The translations under genes were made by a program, and so were the position numbers. Positions 42,642 to 50,114 of a stretch of DNA of 64,000 nt are shown piece by piece. The notes beneath the pieces were generated by a model that worked only from the letters and a program-made list of their open reading frames with translations, was not told the origin of the DNA and made no database searches. Location: NCBI GenBank assembly GCA_964390905.1, contig CAYMLO010000033.1, positions 1 to 64,000 of the forward strand, written 5' to 3'. The DNA is from JAFGLZ01 sp964390905 (GTDB taxonomy: Bacteria; Planctomycetota; Phycisphaerae; UBA1845; JAFGLZ01). Each line of letters begins with the position of its first letter. Position 1 is the stretch's first letter.

Positions 42642-43697
42642 TCACAGGGGCAGCTCGACGGGCTTGCCCGTCTTGGAGCTCTCGTAGACGGCCAGGATGA
42701 TCTCCACGCTCTTGCGGGACTCGAGCCCGCTGACCAGCGGCGCGCGGCCTTCGTCGATGGCGGCCAGGAAATCGACGAAGTTCGGGACGTGCAAATCGCC
42801 CGTCACGCCGGTAGCCGGATCGTCCGCGCCAATCCCGACGGCCGGGAACGCCAGGTAGTCCTTCCGGACCCGCTCGTCCTCCTTCGTCTCCTCGGCGAAC
42901 TGCCAGAAGAAGAACTTCGTGTCAGCCATGGCAACCGTGCCCTGGTCGCCCGCCACCTCGACAATGCGGAAGTGTCCGGGGTACATGCTGGACGCACACG
43001 CCATCACGCCCAGCGCGCCGTTCTCGAACTCGATAATGGCCGCTCCTGTGTCCTCCACCTCGACGTTGACGTGGGCGAGCATGTCCACCCGGGCCGTCAC
43101 CCGCTTGACCGGGCCCATCAACCACTGCAGCATGTCGACCGTGTGGATGCCCTGGTTCATGTAGGCCCCGCCGCCGTCGTACTTCCACGTGCCCTTCCAG
43201 CCGCCCTCGTCGTAGTACTTCTGCGTCCGCCACCACGGGCCGTAGGCCAACCCGAACGTCATCCTGCCGAACCGCCCCTCGTCGACGGCCTGCTTGAACA
43301 GCTGCGCCGTCGTGTAGAACCGCCCGTTGAAGATCCCGCCCACGGTCGTGCCGGCCTTGTCGTGCGCCTCTAGGATGCGGTCGATTCGCTCGAGGGTGAT
43401 GTCGAGCGGCTTCTCCACCAGCGCGTGTTTGCCCGCCTCGGCTGCGGCGACGGCTGACTCCATGTGCATCCCCGAAGGCGTGGCGATGCTCACCACATCG
43501 ATGTCGTCGCGGCGGAGCAGATCGTCGACGTTCGTGTGATAGTCGCATCCCTGTCGCTCGGCGAATCTTTTCGCCGCCGCCTCCACCGGATCTGCGCACG
43601 CCACCAGCTCCGCGTTCGGCATGCTCTTGATCGCATCCCCGTGGACCCCGCCGATGAACCCCGCGCCAATCACGCCGAACCTGTAGGTCTTGCCCAT
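42642..43697 (-). CDS. Gfo/Idh/MocA-family oxidoreductase
   Basis: A 351-residue NAD(P)-dependent sugar oxidoreductase. The Rossmann motif Gly-Ala-Gly-Phe-Ile-Gly lies at about residue 11, the conserved Glu-Lys-Pro at about 95, and Gly-Gly-Gly-Ala-Tyr-Met-Asn-Gln-Gly-Ile-His-Thr-Val-Asp carries the catalytic Asp/His pair. No Tat signal is present, so unlike many planctomycete members it is cytoplasmic. The family acts on sugars, inositols and their derivatives. It is the last gene of a tight run: TyrS, a 196-residue protein, a 94-residue protein and this enzyme, with gaps of 25, 18 and 16 bases. Confidence 0.88.
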   Translation of the reverse strand: MGKTYRFGVIGAGFIGGVHGDAIKSMPNAELVACADPVEAAAKRFAERQGCDYHTNVDDLLRRDDIDVVSIATPSGMHMESAVAAAEAGKHALVEKPLDITLERIDRILEAHDKAGTTVGGIFNGRFYTTAQLFKQAVDEGRFGRMTFGLAYGPWWRTQKYYDEGGWKGTWKYDGGGAYMNQGIHTVDMLQWLMGPVKRVTARVDMLAHVNVEVEDTGAAIIEFENGALGVMACASSMYPGHFRIVEVAGDQGTVAMADTKFFFWQFAEETKEDERVRKDYLAFPAVGIGADDPATGVTGDLHVPNFVDFLAAIDEGRAPLVSGLESRKSVEIILAVYESSKTGKPVELPL

Positions 43698-43713
43698 AGC
43701 TTAAGTCCTTCTC

Positions 43714-43998
43714 CTAGCTGTCCTCGTTGGGATGAATCCGAATCCACCGGCTCCGCCACGCGTCCCGGAGCCGTTCGGTAAACCGGATGCCCATACGCCG
43801 CGTGTTGCCAGACCACTCGTGCCGACGTGTTTCGTCGGCTCTTGGCCCGGTCCGCCGTCTGCGAAGGGCGATCCGCACGTCCAGGATCGCCAGTACGAGC
43901 CGCTGCCAGATCCGACCGCGACGCGCAGCCGGGCGATCCGCGCGGAAGTCGCCTCGCTGCGAACCGGACACCGTCGACTTGTCGAACTGCCGCCGCAT
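43714..43998 (-). CDS. Small Arg-rich protein of unknown function
   Basis: A 94-residue, very basic frame filling exactly the space between two genes of the same strand, 18 bases after the upstream stop and 16 bases before the downstream start. A GGAT is seven bases before the ATG at 43998. One amphipathic or short membrane-leaning segment (Trp-Gln-Arg-Leu-Val-Leu-Ala-Ile-Leu-Asp-Val) lies at about residues 31-41. I recognise no family. Its position supports a real gene, but Arg-rich frames arise by chance in this GC-rich DNA. Confidence 0.42.
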   Translation of the reverse strand: MRRQFDKSTVSGSQRGDFRADRPAARRGRIWQRLVLAILDVRIALRRRRTGPRADETRRHEWSGNTRRMGIRFTERLRDAWRSRWIRIHPNEDS

Positions 43999-44016
43999 GG
44001 CATGGATCCAAACGCG

Positions 44017-44607
44017 CTACCGTTGCACGACCAGATGCGTCGAGGCCAGGACCTCCTCGGCCGGCCGCGACGTCTCGTCTAAGGTCCCCCACATCTGATG
44101 CGCGTCCAGACGCGTGGTCCGCGCCTGGTAGTAGTCGGTCACCTGGCTCGGTCCACCCTCGACGATATCGCCGCCGTCATAGCCGACCTGCTCGAGCCAC
44201 GCGCTCATCTCGTCGCCGTACTCAGCCGGGTAGATCAGGGCGACCACGTCCGGCGTGGTCGCGCCGGCGATCTTGGCCAGGTGCAGCTTGCACCGGCACG
44301 GCGGCTGGGTCGTCTCGGCCAGCCGCTTCAACTCGTCGAAGTCCCGCCGGGCCTCCGACGCCTCGCGACGGTAGAAGAAGAACCCGTCCTCCGCCCGGAA
44401 CCGGACCGACGACACGCCCTTCAGCTCCAGCCGACCGTCCGGGTAGGCCCGATGGATCTTGTACGCCTTGCCGTCGGCGTACTTCTCGCTCTCCAACAAC
44501 ACGCCGATCTCGTGGGCCGTGTAGCCCACCGCGACGCTGTCGCCGAAGTCGAACACGTACAACCCCGCATAGCGAACCGGCTCGTCGAGTTTCGGCAATC
44601 CACGCAT
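44017..44607 (-). CDS. Conserved-looking protein of unknown function
   Basis: A 196-residue soluble protein that I cannot name. It starts 25 bases after tyrS with a GGAG ten bases before the ATG. The N-terminal part (about 8-80) reads as beta-strands: Tyr-Ala-Gly-Leu-Tyr-Val-Phe-Asp-Phe-Gly-Asp, Val-Ala-Val-Gly-Tyr-Thr-Ala, Lys-Ile-His-Arg-Ala-Tyr. Next comes a charged helix (about 80-97), then Cys103-Arg-Cys105 and Val-Val-Ala-Leu-Ile-Tyr-Pro-Ala-Glu-Tyr. There is no signal peptide. The operon link with tyrosyl-tRNA synthetase is the only functional hint, and it may just be shared transcription. Confidence 0.65.
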   Translation of the reverse strand: MRGLPKLDEPVRYAGLYVFDFGDSVAVGYTAHEIGVLLESEKYADGKAYKIHRAYPDGRLELKGVSSVRFRAEDGFFFYRREASEARRDFDELKRLAETTQPPCRCKLHLAKIAGATTPDVVALIYPAEYGDEMSAWLEQVGYDGGDIVEGGPSQVTDYYQARTTRLDAHQMWGTLDETSRPAEEVLASTHLVVQR

Positions 44608-44632
44608 CGATCACCCACTCCGACGCACGCCC

Positions 44633-45859
44633 TTAAGTCAACTTGATCCTCGCGACCCGCCGCTTGCCCACGCGGACGAGCATCCCGTCCGTCGGCGTGA
44701 TCTTGCCCTGCGGGTCCGACAGCTTCCGGTCGTCGATCGACACGCCGCCCTGTTTGACCAGGCGACCGCCCTCGCTGGCCGAGGGGGCCAGCTCCAAAAG
44801 CTTCAGCAACTTGCCCGGCATCACGCCGTCGTCGCCGATCTCCGACCGGCTCAACGAGACGTCGGGAATGTCGTCGCGGAGTCCGCCGTCGCGGAACACG
44901 CGGTCGAACATCTCCGCCTCATGATCGGCCGCAGCGGCGTCATGGAACCGCGTAACGATCTCCCGTGCGAGCCGGACCTTGGCCTCACGCGGGTGGGTCT
45001 TGGCGGCGTCGCACAGCGTGCGGACCTCAGACATCGACACGGTCGTCAGCAGCTCGAACCAGTTGGGCATCAGCTCATCGGGGATCCGCATCGTCTTGCC
45101 GAACATCTCGCTGGGCGGCTCGGTGACGCCGATGTAGTTGCCCAGCGACTTGCCCATCTTCTCGACGCCGTCGGTCCCCACCAGGATGGGCATGACGACC
45201 ACCGCCTGAGGCGGCTGGCCTGCGTCGCTCTGAAGATCACGGCCGACCAGGACGTTGAAGGTTTGATCGGTCCCGCCCAACTCGACGTCCGATTCGAGGG
45301 CGACACTGTCGTGTCCTTGCAGCAGCGGGTACAGCAGTTCGTGGATGTAGATCGGCTCGCCAGACTTGTAGCGCTTCTCGAAACTGTCCCGCTCGAGCAT
45401 CCGCGCCACCGTCATCTTGCCGGCCAGACGCAGCGCGTCGGCCAGGTTCAGGCCCTCGAGCCATTCGCTGTTTCGTCGGATCTCCAGCTTGTCCTCGCTC
45501 GTGTGGAGGATCTTGCCGGCCTGGGCGAAGTACGTCTGGGCGTTCGCCTCGATCTCCTCCAGGCTCATCACGCGTCGCGCCTTCAGCCGACCCGACGGGT
45601 CGCCCACGCGGGTCGTGTAGTCGCCGATGATGAGCACCGCACGGTGACCCAAGTCCTGGAACTGCCGCATCTTGCCCAACACCACGGTGTGGCCGAGATG
45701 GATGTCCGGCGCGGTCACATCCAGCCCGAGCTTGATCCGCAACGGCCGATCGCTCGCCCGGGACGCCGCCAGCTTCTCCCGCAGCTCGGTCTCCGTGTAG
45801 ATGTGCTCGCAGCCGCGCGTCAGGACGGCCATCTGTTCGTCTACGCTGGCAAACCCCAT
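44633..45859 (-). CDS. tyrS: Tyrosyl-tRNA synthetase
   Basis: A 408-residue class I aminoacyl-tRNA synthetase that charges tRNA-Tyr. The HIGH-type motif is His-Leu-Gly-His and the KMSKS motif is Lys-Met-Gly-Lys-Ser. The C-terminal 60 residues are an S4 RNA-binding domain (Gly-Gly-Arg-Leu-Val-Lys-Gln-Gly-Gly-Val-Ser-Ile-Asp). I use the ATG at 45859; a GTG at 45883 has no ribosome-binding site. The sequence type resembles the TyrZ-like branch. It heads a run of four minus-strand genes ending with the Gfo/Idh/MocA enzyme. No T-box leader is evident upstream. Confidence 0.95.
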   Translation of the reverse strand: MGFASVDEQMAVLTRGCEHIYTETELREKLAASRASDRPLRIKLGLDVTAPDIHLGHTVVLGKMRQFQDLGHRAVLIIGDYTTRVGDPSGRLKARRVMSLEEIEANAQTYFAQAGKILHTSEDKLEIRRNSEWLEGLNLADALRLAGKMTVARMLERDSFEKRYKSGEPIYIHELLYPLLQGHDSVALESDVELGGTDQTFNVLVGRDLQSDAGQPPQAVVVMPILVGTDGVEKMGKSLGNYIGVTEPPSEMFGKTMRIPDELMPNWFELLTTVSMSEVRTLCDAAKTHPREAKVRLAREIVTRFHDAAAADHEAEMFDRVFRDGGLRDDIPDVSLSRSEIGDDGVMPGKLLKLLELAPSASEGGRLVKQGGVSIDDRKLSDPQGKITPTDGMLVRVGKRRVARIKLT

Positions 45860-46020
45860 CGTCCGCACCTCTCGAGCCGACACGTACCCGTCATGCTATC
45901 TGGCCCCAGACGCTGAATCAAGCAGACGGATGGGACGTTGACATCGGCTCGTGGATGCGATAGGTAGCCGTCGATGCTCCTTCGTCCGCAAAGTTCCTCG
46001 TTCAGCCGTGGGGTGCCAAG

Positions 46021-46395
46021 ATGACATGCCCGAAGTGCTACGCCGAGATGGAGAAGGTGACGTACGGAGGCGTGGAGGTCGATCGCTGCAAGGTCTGCAA
46101 GGGGATCTGGTTCGACCTGGGGGAACGAGAAACCCTCAAGGGCATCGAGGGGTCGCAGGCCATCGACAGCGGAGATCCGGAGGTAGGCAAGCGGTTCAAC
46201 CGACTCGACAGGATAGACTGCCCCCAGTGCAAGACCCAGATGATTCGAATGGTGGACGCAGGCCAGCCGCACATCTGGTACGAAGCCTGCAGCGTCTGCA
46301 ACGGCGCGTTCTTCGATGCGGGCGAGTTCACCGACTACAAGGAAGAGACGATCCTCGATTTCTTCAGGGACCTGCGGACCAAAGAGCGGCGCTAG
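46021..46395 (+). CDS. Tandem TFIIB-type zinc-ribbon protein
   Basis: A 124-residue cytoplasmic protein made of two similar zinc ribbons. The first has Cys3, Cys6, Cys23 and Cys26, the second Cys67, Cys70, Cys90 and Cys93, each in the order Cys-Pro-x-Cys then Cys-x-x-Cys followed by Gly-x-Trp-Phe-Asp or Gly-Ala-Phe-Phe-Asp-Ala-Gly-Glu-Phe. This is the zf-TFIIB family of bacterial proteins (PF13453), whose role is not known; an RNA polymerase or nucleic-acid contact is often supposed. The short GGGG before the ATG is a weak ribosome-binding site. Convergent with the beta-helix gene. Confidence 0.84.
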   Translation: MTCPKCYAEMEKVTYGGVEVDRCKVCKGIWFDLGERETLKGIEGSQAIDSGDPEVGKRFNRLDRIDCPQCKTQMIRMVDAGQPHIWYEACSVCNGAFFDAGEFTDYKEETILDFFRDLRTKERR

Positions 46396-46418
46396 TTCCG
46401 AGAGAACAGGGAAACCGA

Positions 46419-48014
46419 CTACGGCGTCACCTTCACCTCTCGCTCGGCACGGGCGGCCCGGCCGGCACTATCCCAGACGACCAGCGTCACGCGATACCGT
46501 CCAGGCGTCTCATAGGTGTGCGTCGCCCGCGGCTCTCTTGACGGGACACCATCGCCCAAGTCCCACAGGACGGCGGCGATCTTGCCCCGAGCGGCGCGGG
46601 AGGTGCTGACGAACTGGACGGGCTTGCCCACGCGAACGTTGCTCGGCGCCGAGAAGGTCGCGACGGGCGGGAGATTGGCAAAGGGCTTGCCGGGCGGAAG
46701 TGCATTGCTGCCGTTGCCCTCGACGCGGCAATCGACCCACTCGAGGGCGGTGTATTTGCCGGGGCCCAAGACGGCAGCGCCCTTGTTGCCCTTGATAACG
46801 CAGCGGACGAAGCTGAGATGATCGACGTCCGCACCCCCCAGCTGCATTCCCAGGCGGTGGTTGTTGCCGAACTCGCATTCCTCGAACGTCACATGCCGAA
46901 CGTGTCCGTTGGTCCGGAAGCCGTGTCCCTCGTTGCCCGGATACCAGACCGGCCCGCAGCCGATCGGCATCGACAGAAACCGACAACGATACAGGTAGTG
47001 ATACGCGATCCCGCCGGCCTCGCCCTGGAACTGCGCCCCCCACTGGTTGCACGCCCGAATCGTGTTGCGGGTCCACAGGACGTATCGCTTCGGCAGCGTG
47101 CTCGAGACGGACAGGCCGATCTTCTGTCCGCCGTCCACGGTGTTGTCTGCGATCACGAGGAACGACCCGATGGCCTCGATGCCGCAAAACTTGTACGTGC
47201 CCGACGTGTCGCTGATGACGTTGCGTCGGGCCGCGACGGAATCGCACCCGCCGATGCTGAGCCAGTGGTCGATGCGGTTGTCCTCGATGACGGCGCGATC
47301 GCACCCGCCCCACACCTCGATGCCCAGCCCCTCCCCGCCGGAGCCAGTCACCGTGTTGGATCGGATGACCGCGTCGGTCGAGCCATTGTCGGCGAAGATG
47401 CCGCCCCGTCCGGTGTCCTTGATGGTGCACCGAAGCACCCGGTTCCGCAACGACCCCCAGGCCAGACGGATCCCCCCGCCGTATTTCGCACCGACCCCGA
47501 TGTTCTCCAAATGGCAGTCGGCAATCGTGCTGTCGGCCACGCCCCCTTTCCGCGTCGGGTTCTGGCCCGTGAAGTAGATGCCATGCGGGCCGAACGTCTT
47601 GGTCTTGATCAGATTCCGAATCGTCAAGTGGTGAAGGTTCAGCCGCCGCGCGTTGCCGGCGGAGATGCCCTGCGTGACATTCGGGTTGGACCTGCCGTCA
47701 AGGGTCAGGTGGCAGACCTCCACGTCCTGACGACCCCCCAAACCGACCATCTCCGAGCGCGCCTTCCCCTCGAAGCGCAAGAGGGTCTTGTCCGGCCCCG
47801 CCCCCTCGAGCCGCGTGCCTGACTTGGGTTGGACGGCCTGTTGGAGCGCGTAGGTCCCGGCGGGCAGGGACACGGTATCGCCCGGCTCGGATTCAGCGAT
47901 CGCCGCCGCGATCGCGGCCGAGTCGCGCCCCGTCACCGTGATGACCTCCGCCTCGGCCAGGTCGGTGTGGCATGACCAGGTCAGCAGAAGCACGACAATC
48001 AGCGAGCGTTTCAT
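46419..48014 (-). CDS. Exported right-handed beta-helix protein with PKD domain
   Basis: A 531-residue exported protein; AAAGGAG lies ten bases before the ATG and the signal peptide ends near Glu-Ala-Glu-Val. Residues about 25-425 are parallel beta-helix coils with repeated Asn and Asp ladders (Ile-Arg-Asn-Leu-Ile, Val-Ile-Arg-Ser-Asn-Thr-Val, Val-Ile-Glu-Asp-Asn-Arg-Ile), as in pectate lyases and polysaccharide epimerases. The N-terminus has the Asp-Thr-Val-Ser-Leu-Pro-Ala-Gly-Thr-Tyr pattern common to this group. Residues about 448-531 are a PKD domain (Asp-Leu-Gly-Asp-Gly, His-Thr-Tyr). It may be a lyase or a binding protein; catalytic residues could not be fixed. Confidence 0.82.
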   Translation of the reverse strand: MKRSLIVVLLLTWSCHTDLAEAEVITVTGRDSAAIAAAIAESEPGDTVSLPAGTYALQQAVQPKSGTRLEGAGPDKTLLRFEGKARSEMVGLGGRQDVEVCHLTLDGRSNPNVTQGISAGNARRLNLHHLTIRNLIKTKTFGPHGIYFTGQNPTRKGGVADSTIADCHLENIGVGAKYGGGIRLAWGSLRNRVLRCTIKDTGRGGIFADNGSTDAVIRSNTVTGSGGEGLGIEVWGGCDRAVIEDNRIDHWLSIGGCDSVAARRNVISDTSGTYKFCGIEAIGSFLVIADNTVDGGQKIGLSVSSTLPKRYVLWTRNTIRACNQWGAQFQGEAGGIAYHYLYRCRFLSMPIGCGPVWYPGNEGHGFRTNGHVRHVTFEECEFGNNHRLGMQLGGADVDHLSFVRCVIKGNKGAAVLGPGKYTALEWVDCRVEGNGSNALPPGKPFANLPPVATFSAPSNVRVGKPVQFVSTSRAARGKIAAVLWDLGDGVPSREPRATHTYETPGRYRVTLVVWDSAGRAARAEREVKVTP

Positions 48015-48132
48015 CGCGACAGGCTCCTTTCGTCACATGGCGCGGTCATCATATCGTCGTCAGCAGTGGATCGACAGTTGGTAGGAAACAGGAATGTTCT
48101 CTCAGGTCGGATGTTGGGATGTGACGCGATGA

Positions 48133-48211
48133 CCCGAGCCGCGACGTTCACGTCGCGCGGTTCTCTCGCAAGGGATGCGTCCTCCGCGCGGGATGAATCC
48201 CGCGGCTCGGG
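48133..48211. repeat. Palindromic intergenic element, BIME/REP-like
   Basis: Outer arms CCCGAGCCGCG (48133-48143) and CGCGGCTCGGG (48201-48211) enclose two perfect short hairpins, GCGACGT/ACGTCGC (48141-48156) and CGCGGGAT/ATCCCGCG (48187-48204), each with a two-base loop. The clover-like layout is typical of dispersed bacterial palindromes. It lies between divergent genes. Confidence 0.75.
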
Positions 48212-48229
48212 CGAAGGCGGCAAACGGAA

Positions 48230-48257
48230 TTGTGGATTCGGCCGCCCCCACTATACT
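48230..48257 (+). promoter_or_regulatory. Weak promoter for the HAD gene
   Basis: TTGTGG (48230-48235) and TATACT (48252-48257) lie 16 bases apart, 52 bases upstream of the start at 48310. The -10 is good (5 of 6), the -35 poor. Confidence 0.4.
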
Positions 48258-48309
48258 GGGCGGTCCCGGACGGGCGTTGTGTAAAACGACATGCCGGAGG
48301 ACTCGCTGC

Positions 48310-48897
48310 ATGGCCAGACAGGCCGTCATCTTCGACATGGACGGGACCCTCGTCGAGACCTATCTCGACTTCGACGGGATCCGCCGGGAGATCGGGTTGG
48401 GCCCCGACGCCGGCCCGATCCTCGAAGCCATGGAACGCATGACAGAAGCCGAACGCCGTGCCGCCGAGGAGATCCTCCACCGCCGCGAGGCCGAGGCCGC
48501 CCAGGCCAGCCGCCTCAACGACGGTGCCCGTGAGCTGCTCGACTGGCTCGCCGCGGCGCAGATCCCATCGGCCGTGCTGACGCGGAACTCGCGGATCTCC
48601 GTCGACACGGTCCGGGCCAAGCACGGACTGCGATTCGACCTGATCCGCACGCGCGAGGACGGTGCGGTCAAGCCGTCGGCCGAACCGGTTCTGGCGATCT
48701 GTCGGACGCTCGGCGTCGAGCCCGCCGATGCGTGGATGGTGGGCGACTACCTGTTCGACGTGCAATCCGGAAGCGCCGCCGGGGCGCGAACGATCCTGTT
48801 TCATCCCAGCCCGAAACTGCCCGAGTGGCATGACCAGGCCGACCACGTCGTCCGCAGCCTGACTGAGATCATCTCGTTGCTCGAGGGGGCCCGATGA
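48310..48897 (+). CDS. HAD-superfamily phosphatase
   Basis: A 195-residue cytoplasmic hydrolase of the haloacid dehalogenase superfamily, of the phosphoglycolate phosphatase type. Motif I is Phe-Asp-Met-Asp-Gly-Thr-Leu (Asp nucleophile near residue 9), motif II is Leu-Thr-Arg-Asn-Ser, motif III has Val-Lys-Pro-Ser, and motif IV is Val-Gly-Asp-Tyr-Leu-Phe-Asp. A helical cap lies at about residues 20-75. GGAGG precedes the ATG at 48310. Its stop overlaps the start of the permease gene by four bases (ATGA), so translation is probably coupled, an unusual partner for this enzyme. Substrate unknown. Confidence 0.88.
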   Translation: MARQAVIFDMDGTLVETYLDFDGIRREIGLGPDAGPILEAMERMTEAERRAAEEILHRREAEAAQASRLNDGARELLDWLAAAQIPSAVLTRNSRISVDTVRAKHGLRFDLIRTREDGAVKPSAEPVLAICRTLGVEPADAWMVGDYLFDVQSGSAAGARTILFHPSPKLPEWHDQADHVVRSLTEIISLLEGAR

Positions 48898-50114
48898 TTC
48901 ATTCGCTGGCGCTGGCCAACATCTCCCATCGCAAGGCCCGCACCGCCATGTCGGTCAGCGCGGTGTGCATGGGCATCTGCATGCTGATCACCATGCTGGG
49001 TCTGTCGCACGGGACGCTCGAGGAGGTGGCCGACCGCGTCGTCAGCGTCGACGCCGACCTGCTGCTCCTTCCCGAGGAACGGAGCCTGGTCTTCACGAGC
49101 GGCTGGCCGCTCAGCCCGAAATACAAGACGATGATCGAAGCCATCACCGTCGAAGGCGTTCCCGCCGTGGAGCGGGCGATTGCGGCTTCGTTCCACCAAG
49201 CCCACCTGGCGGGCCAGGAACAGCGGGTCTTCGCGATCGACCGGGACGACTTCAAGTACTTCATGGGCCCGCGCAAGTGGGTCGCCGGCCGGCTCTACGA
49301 CGAGGGCGACCGATTCAAGAAGCTCCTCGACGCCAAGCGGAACGAGCGCGGCGCGTACGATCCCCAGACCGTGTCGAGCGAGGAGGAGCAGTTGGGCTGC
49401 GAGATGGTCATCGACAGTCGGCTGGCCCGCGTCGGCGGCTATCGGGTCGGCCAGCAGGTCCAGTACCTGGGTCGGTCGTTCACCATCGTGGGCATCTACC
49501 AGGAGGGAGCGGCCGGTCGAATCTTCGTGCCCATCCAGACGCTGCGACACTTCCTGAACAGCGGCGGCGCGTGGAGCAGCATCTTCTTCGTCCGGCTGAG
49601 CGAGGCGGTCCGGCAGCGCGGCCCGGCGGGTCGGAAGGCCGCGTCGCGGGCCATCTGGGACAAGACCCATCTCCGCACGATCGAGAAGACCGCCTACGAA
49701 GGGCTGCTCCATCAGAGCTTCGCTTCGGTCTACGTATTCATCAACGTCTTTAGCGTCGTGGTGCTGATCTTCGCGGTGTTCTTCGTCCTGCTGACGACCT
49801 ACACCATGGTGCTCGAGCGGACGCGCGAGATCGGCATCCTCAAGTCGCTCGGCGCGGGCCGGCTGTTCCTCGTGCGACAGTCGATGACCGAGGCCCTGAT
49901 CCTGTCGGGCGTCGGCACGGTGCTCGGCATGGGGCTGTCCTACGTCGCCAAGTACCTCATCGAGACGTATCGTCCCCTCATGACCGTCGACGTGGCGCCG
50001 AAGTTCCTGTTGCTGGCCTGCGCGGTCGGTCTGCTGGCGGGCGTGATCGGGTCGTTGTACCCGGCGGCCCGCGTGGCGCGGCTCGACCCGGCTACGGCGC
50101 TGAGCTACGAGTAG
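48894..50114 (+). CDS. MacB/FtsX-type ABC transporter permease
   Basis: A 406-residue membrane protein of the FtsX/MacB permease family. One helix lies at about residues 18-38, a large periplasmic domain (MacB-PCD type) at about 45-275, then three helices at about 280-305, 338-360 and 368-390. The typical end motif Tyr-Pro-Ala-x-Arg-Val-Ala-Arg-Leu-Asp-Pro-Ala-Thr-Ala-Leu is present, and Thr-Arg-Glu-Ile-Gly-Ile-Leu-Lys-Ser-Leu-Gly-Ala marks the coupling region. No ATPase gene is adjacent, so it must pair with one elsewhere. Such permeases move lipoproteins or antimicrobial compounds or act as mechanotransmitters. Its 3' end overlaps the heparinase-like gene by 23 bases. Confidence 0.88.
   Translation: MIHSLALANISHRKARTAMSVSAVCMGICMLITMLGLSHGTLEEVADRVVSVDADLLLLPEERSLVFTSGWPLSPKYKTMIEAITVEGVPAVERAIAASFHQAHLAGQEQRVFAIDRDDFKYFMGPRKWVAGRLYDEGDRFKKLLDAKRNERGAYDPQTVSSEEEQLGCEMVIDSRLARVGGYRVGQQVQYLGRSFTIVGIYQEGAAGRIFVPIQTLRHFLNSGGAWSSIFFVRLSEAVRQRGPAGRKAASRAIWDKTHLRTIEKTAYEGLLHQSFASVYVFINVFSVVVLIFAVFFVLLTTYTMVLERTREIGILKSLGAGRLFLVRQSMTEALILSGVGTVLGMGLSYVAKYLIETYRPLMTVDVAPKFLLLACAVGLLAGVIGSLYPAARVARLDPATALSYE

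Noticed and set aside
43827..44636. Plus-strand Arg/Ser/Pro-rich frame of 269 codons
   Set aside because: Antisense to the 196-residue gene; low-complexity composition typical of shadow frames in GC-rich DNA.
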